Source of the DNA: CAZHVS01 sp964536015
GTDB taxonomy: Bacteria; Bacteroidota; Ignavibacteria; Ignavibacteriales; Ignavibacteriaceae
Length of the DNA: 64,000 nt
Assembly: GCA_964536015.1 (NCBI GenBank)
Contig: CAZHVS010000002.1
Location: forward strand, 248,001 to 312,000
Reading direction: 5' to 3'
Part shown: one piece after another, positions 63,866-64,000 of the stretch
How the letters are laid out: every line of letters starts with the position of its first letter
Numbering within the stretch: the first letter of the stretch is position 1
Position numbers and translations under genes: made by a program
Notes under the pieces: generated by a model
What the model was told of the DNA's origin: nothing
The model's database searches: none
What the model saw: the letters and a program-made list of their open reading frames with translations, nothing else

Positions 63866-64000
63866 ATGAGTGCCCCAAAAAAATTAGCGATACTTGTTGG
63901 AGGTGGACCTGCACCTGGAATTAATAGTGTAATTGGCGCCGTTACAATTCGAGCTTCTGTTGAAGGGATTGATGTAATTGGTGTGCGTGATGGTTTTCAG
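63866..64000 (+). CDS. 6-phosphofructokinase-family protein, N-terminal fragment
   Basis: Only the first 45 residues lie in the window. They read MSAPKKLAILVGGGPAPGIN and continue with a Rossmann-like helix to VIGVRDGFQ, which is the sugar-kinase start of phosphofructokinases (compare NTGGGDAPGLNAV in the copy at 16842). GGAG lies six bases before the ATG. GGGPAPGINSVI at this place is common in long or pyrophosphate-linked relatives, but the residues that decide the phosphate donor lie beyond the window end. Confidence 0.8.
   Translation, partial: MSAPKKLAILVGGGPAPGINSVIGAVTIRASVEGIDVIGVRDGFQ

Noticed and set aside
1..64000. Mobile elements, CRISPR arrays, prophage genes, tRNA or rRNA genes.
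   Set aside because: I looked in all intergenic gaps and found no transposase, no array of spaced repeats, no clover-leaf with CCA end and no rRNA-like segment. A tRNAscan or Infernal run would settle small RNAs.

Overview
The window is a low-GC (roughly one third G+C by eye), gene-dense chromosomal segment from a Bacteroidota/Chlorobi-group bacterium, most probably of the Ignavibacteria (Ignavibacterium or Melioribacter-like). The evidence is a set of secreted proteins ending in the type IX secretion (T9SS) sorting motif of the form QNYPNPFNP...GVYFY...KKMxLIK, a PorV/PorQ-family protein, Bacteroidota-type promoters (TAnnTTTG) in front of rplU and pcrA, many starts without a Shine-Dalgarno site, a eukaryote-type citrate synthase and an E1 alpha-beta fusion of a 2-oxoacid dehydrogenase. 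All 45 protein genes are chromosomal in style. I saw no tRNA, rRNA, CRISPR array, transposase, phage gene or integron, and no gene-free stretch longer than about 300 bases.

Layout. 1-573: tail of dnaK and a small heat-shock protein. 628-4006 (minus): ABC exporter ATPase and permease, a LolA-like protein and an SMP-30-like propeller in one tight operon. 4213-7329: large T9SS-exported sialidase-fold protein. 7512-12077: citrate synthase, YchF and TypA/BipA. 12086-18601: mostly minus strand, with a bacterial SET-domain protein, a serine beta-lactamase-like hydrolase, a calcium-type P-type ATPase, phosphofructokinase and a periplasmic peroxiredoxin. 18729-21059: NlpC/P60 peptidase followed by a Tat-exported dipeptide epimerase, a murein-peptide pair. 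21123-23430: fatty-acid hydroxylase and a GH9 glucanase.

23430-36562 is the most unusual part: a putative synthase-dependent exopolysaccharide locus. It encodes a KaiC-like ATPase with an odd C-terminal domain, a TPR plus outer-membrane beta-barrel exporter (PgaA-like architecture), a PgaC/BcsA-like family 2 glycosyltransferase, a single-span Pro/Gln-rich protein, an inner-membrane protein with a deacetylase fold that has lost its catalytic residues, an Fn3 lipoprotein, and a multi-PAS hybrid kinase whose ATP-binding domain looks dead. Two similar sigma-54-like -24/-12 elements, each with a shared 12-base motif about 90 bases upstream, precede the two halves of the locus.

36719-45105 is housekeeping: rplU-rpmA-mdh, then a compact lipoate/2-oxoacid dehydrogenase cassette (lpd, lipB, E1 alpha-beta, E2 with two nearly identical lipoyl domains, lipA). 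45182-58314 is a cell-surface block: T9SS cargo proteins, lipoproteins, a TonB-dependent receptor with a PorV-like partner and an exported phospholipase-D-fold protein. 58485-64000 holds an exported PHP phosphoesterase (Sb-PDE type), PcrA/UvrD helicase, a T9SS-exported GHL10 glycosidase and the start of a second phosphofructokinase.

All functions were assigned by reading motifs by eye. No database search was run.
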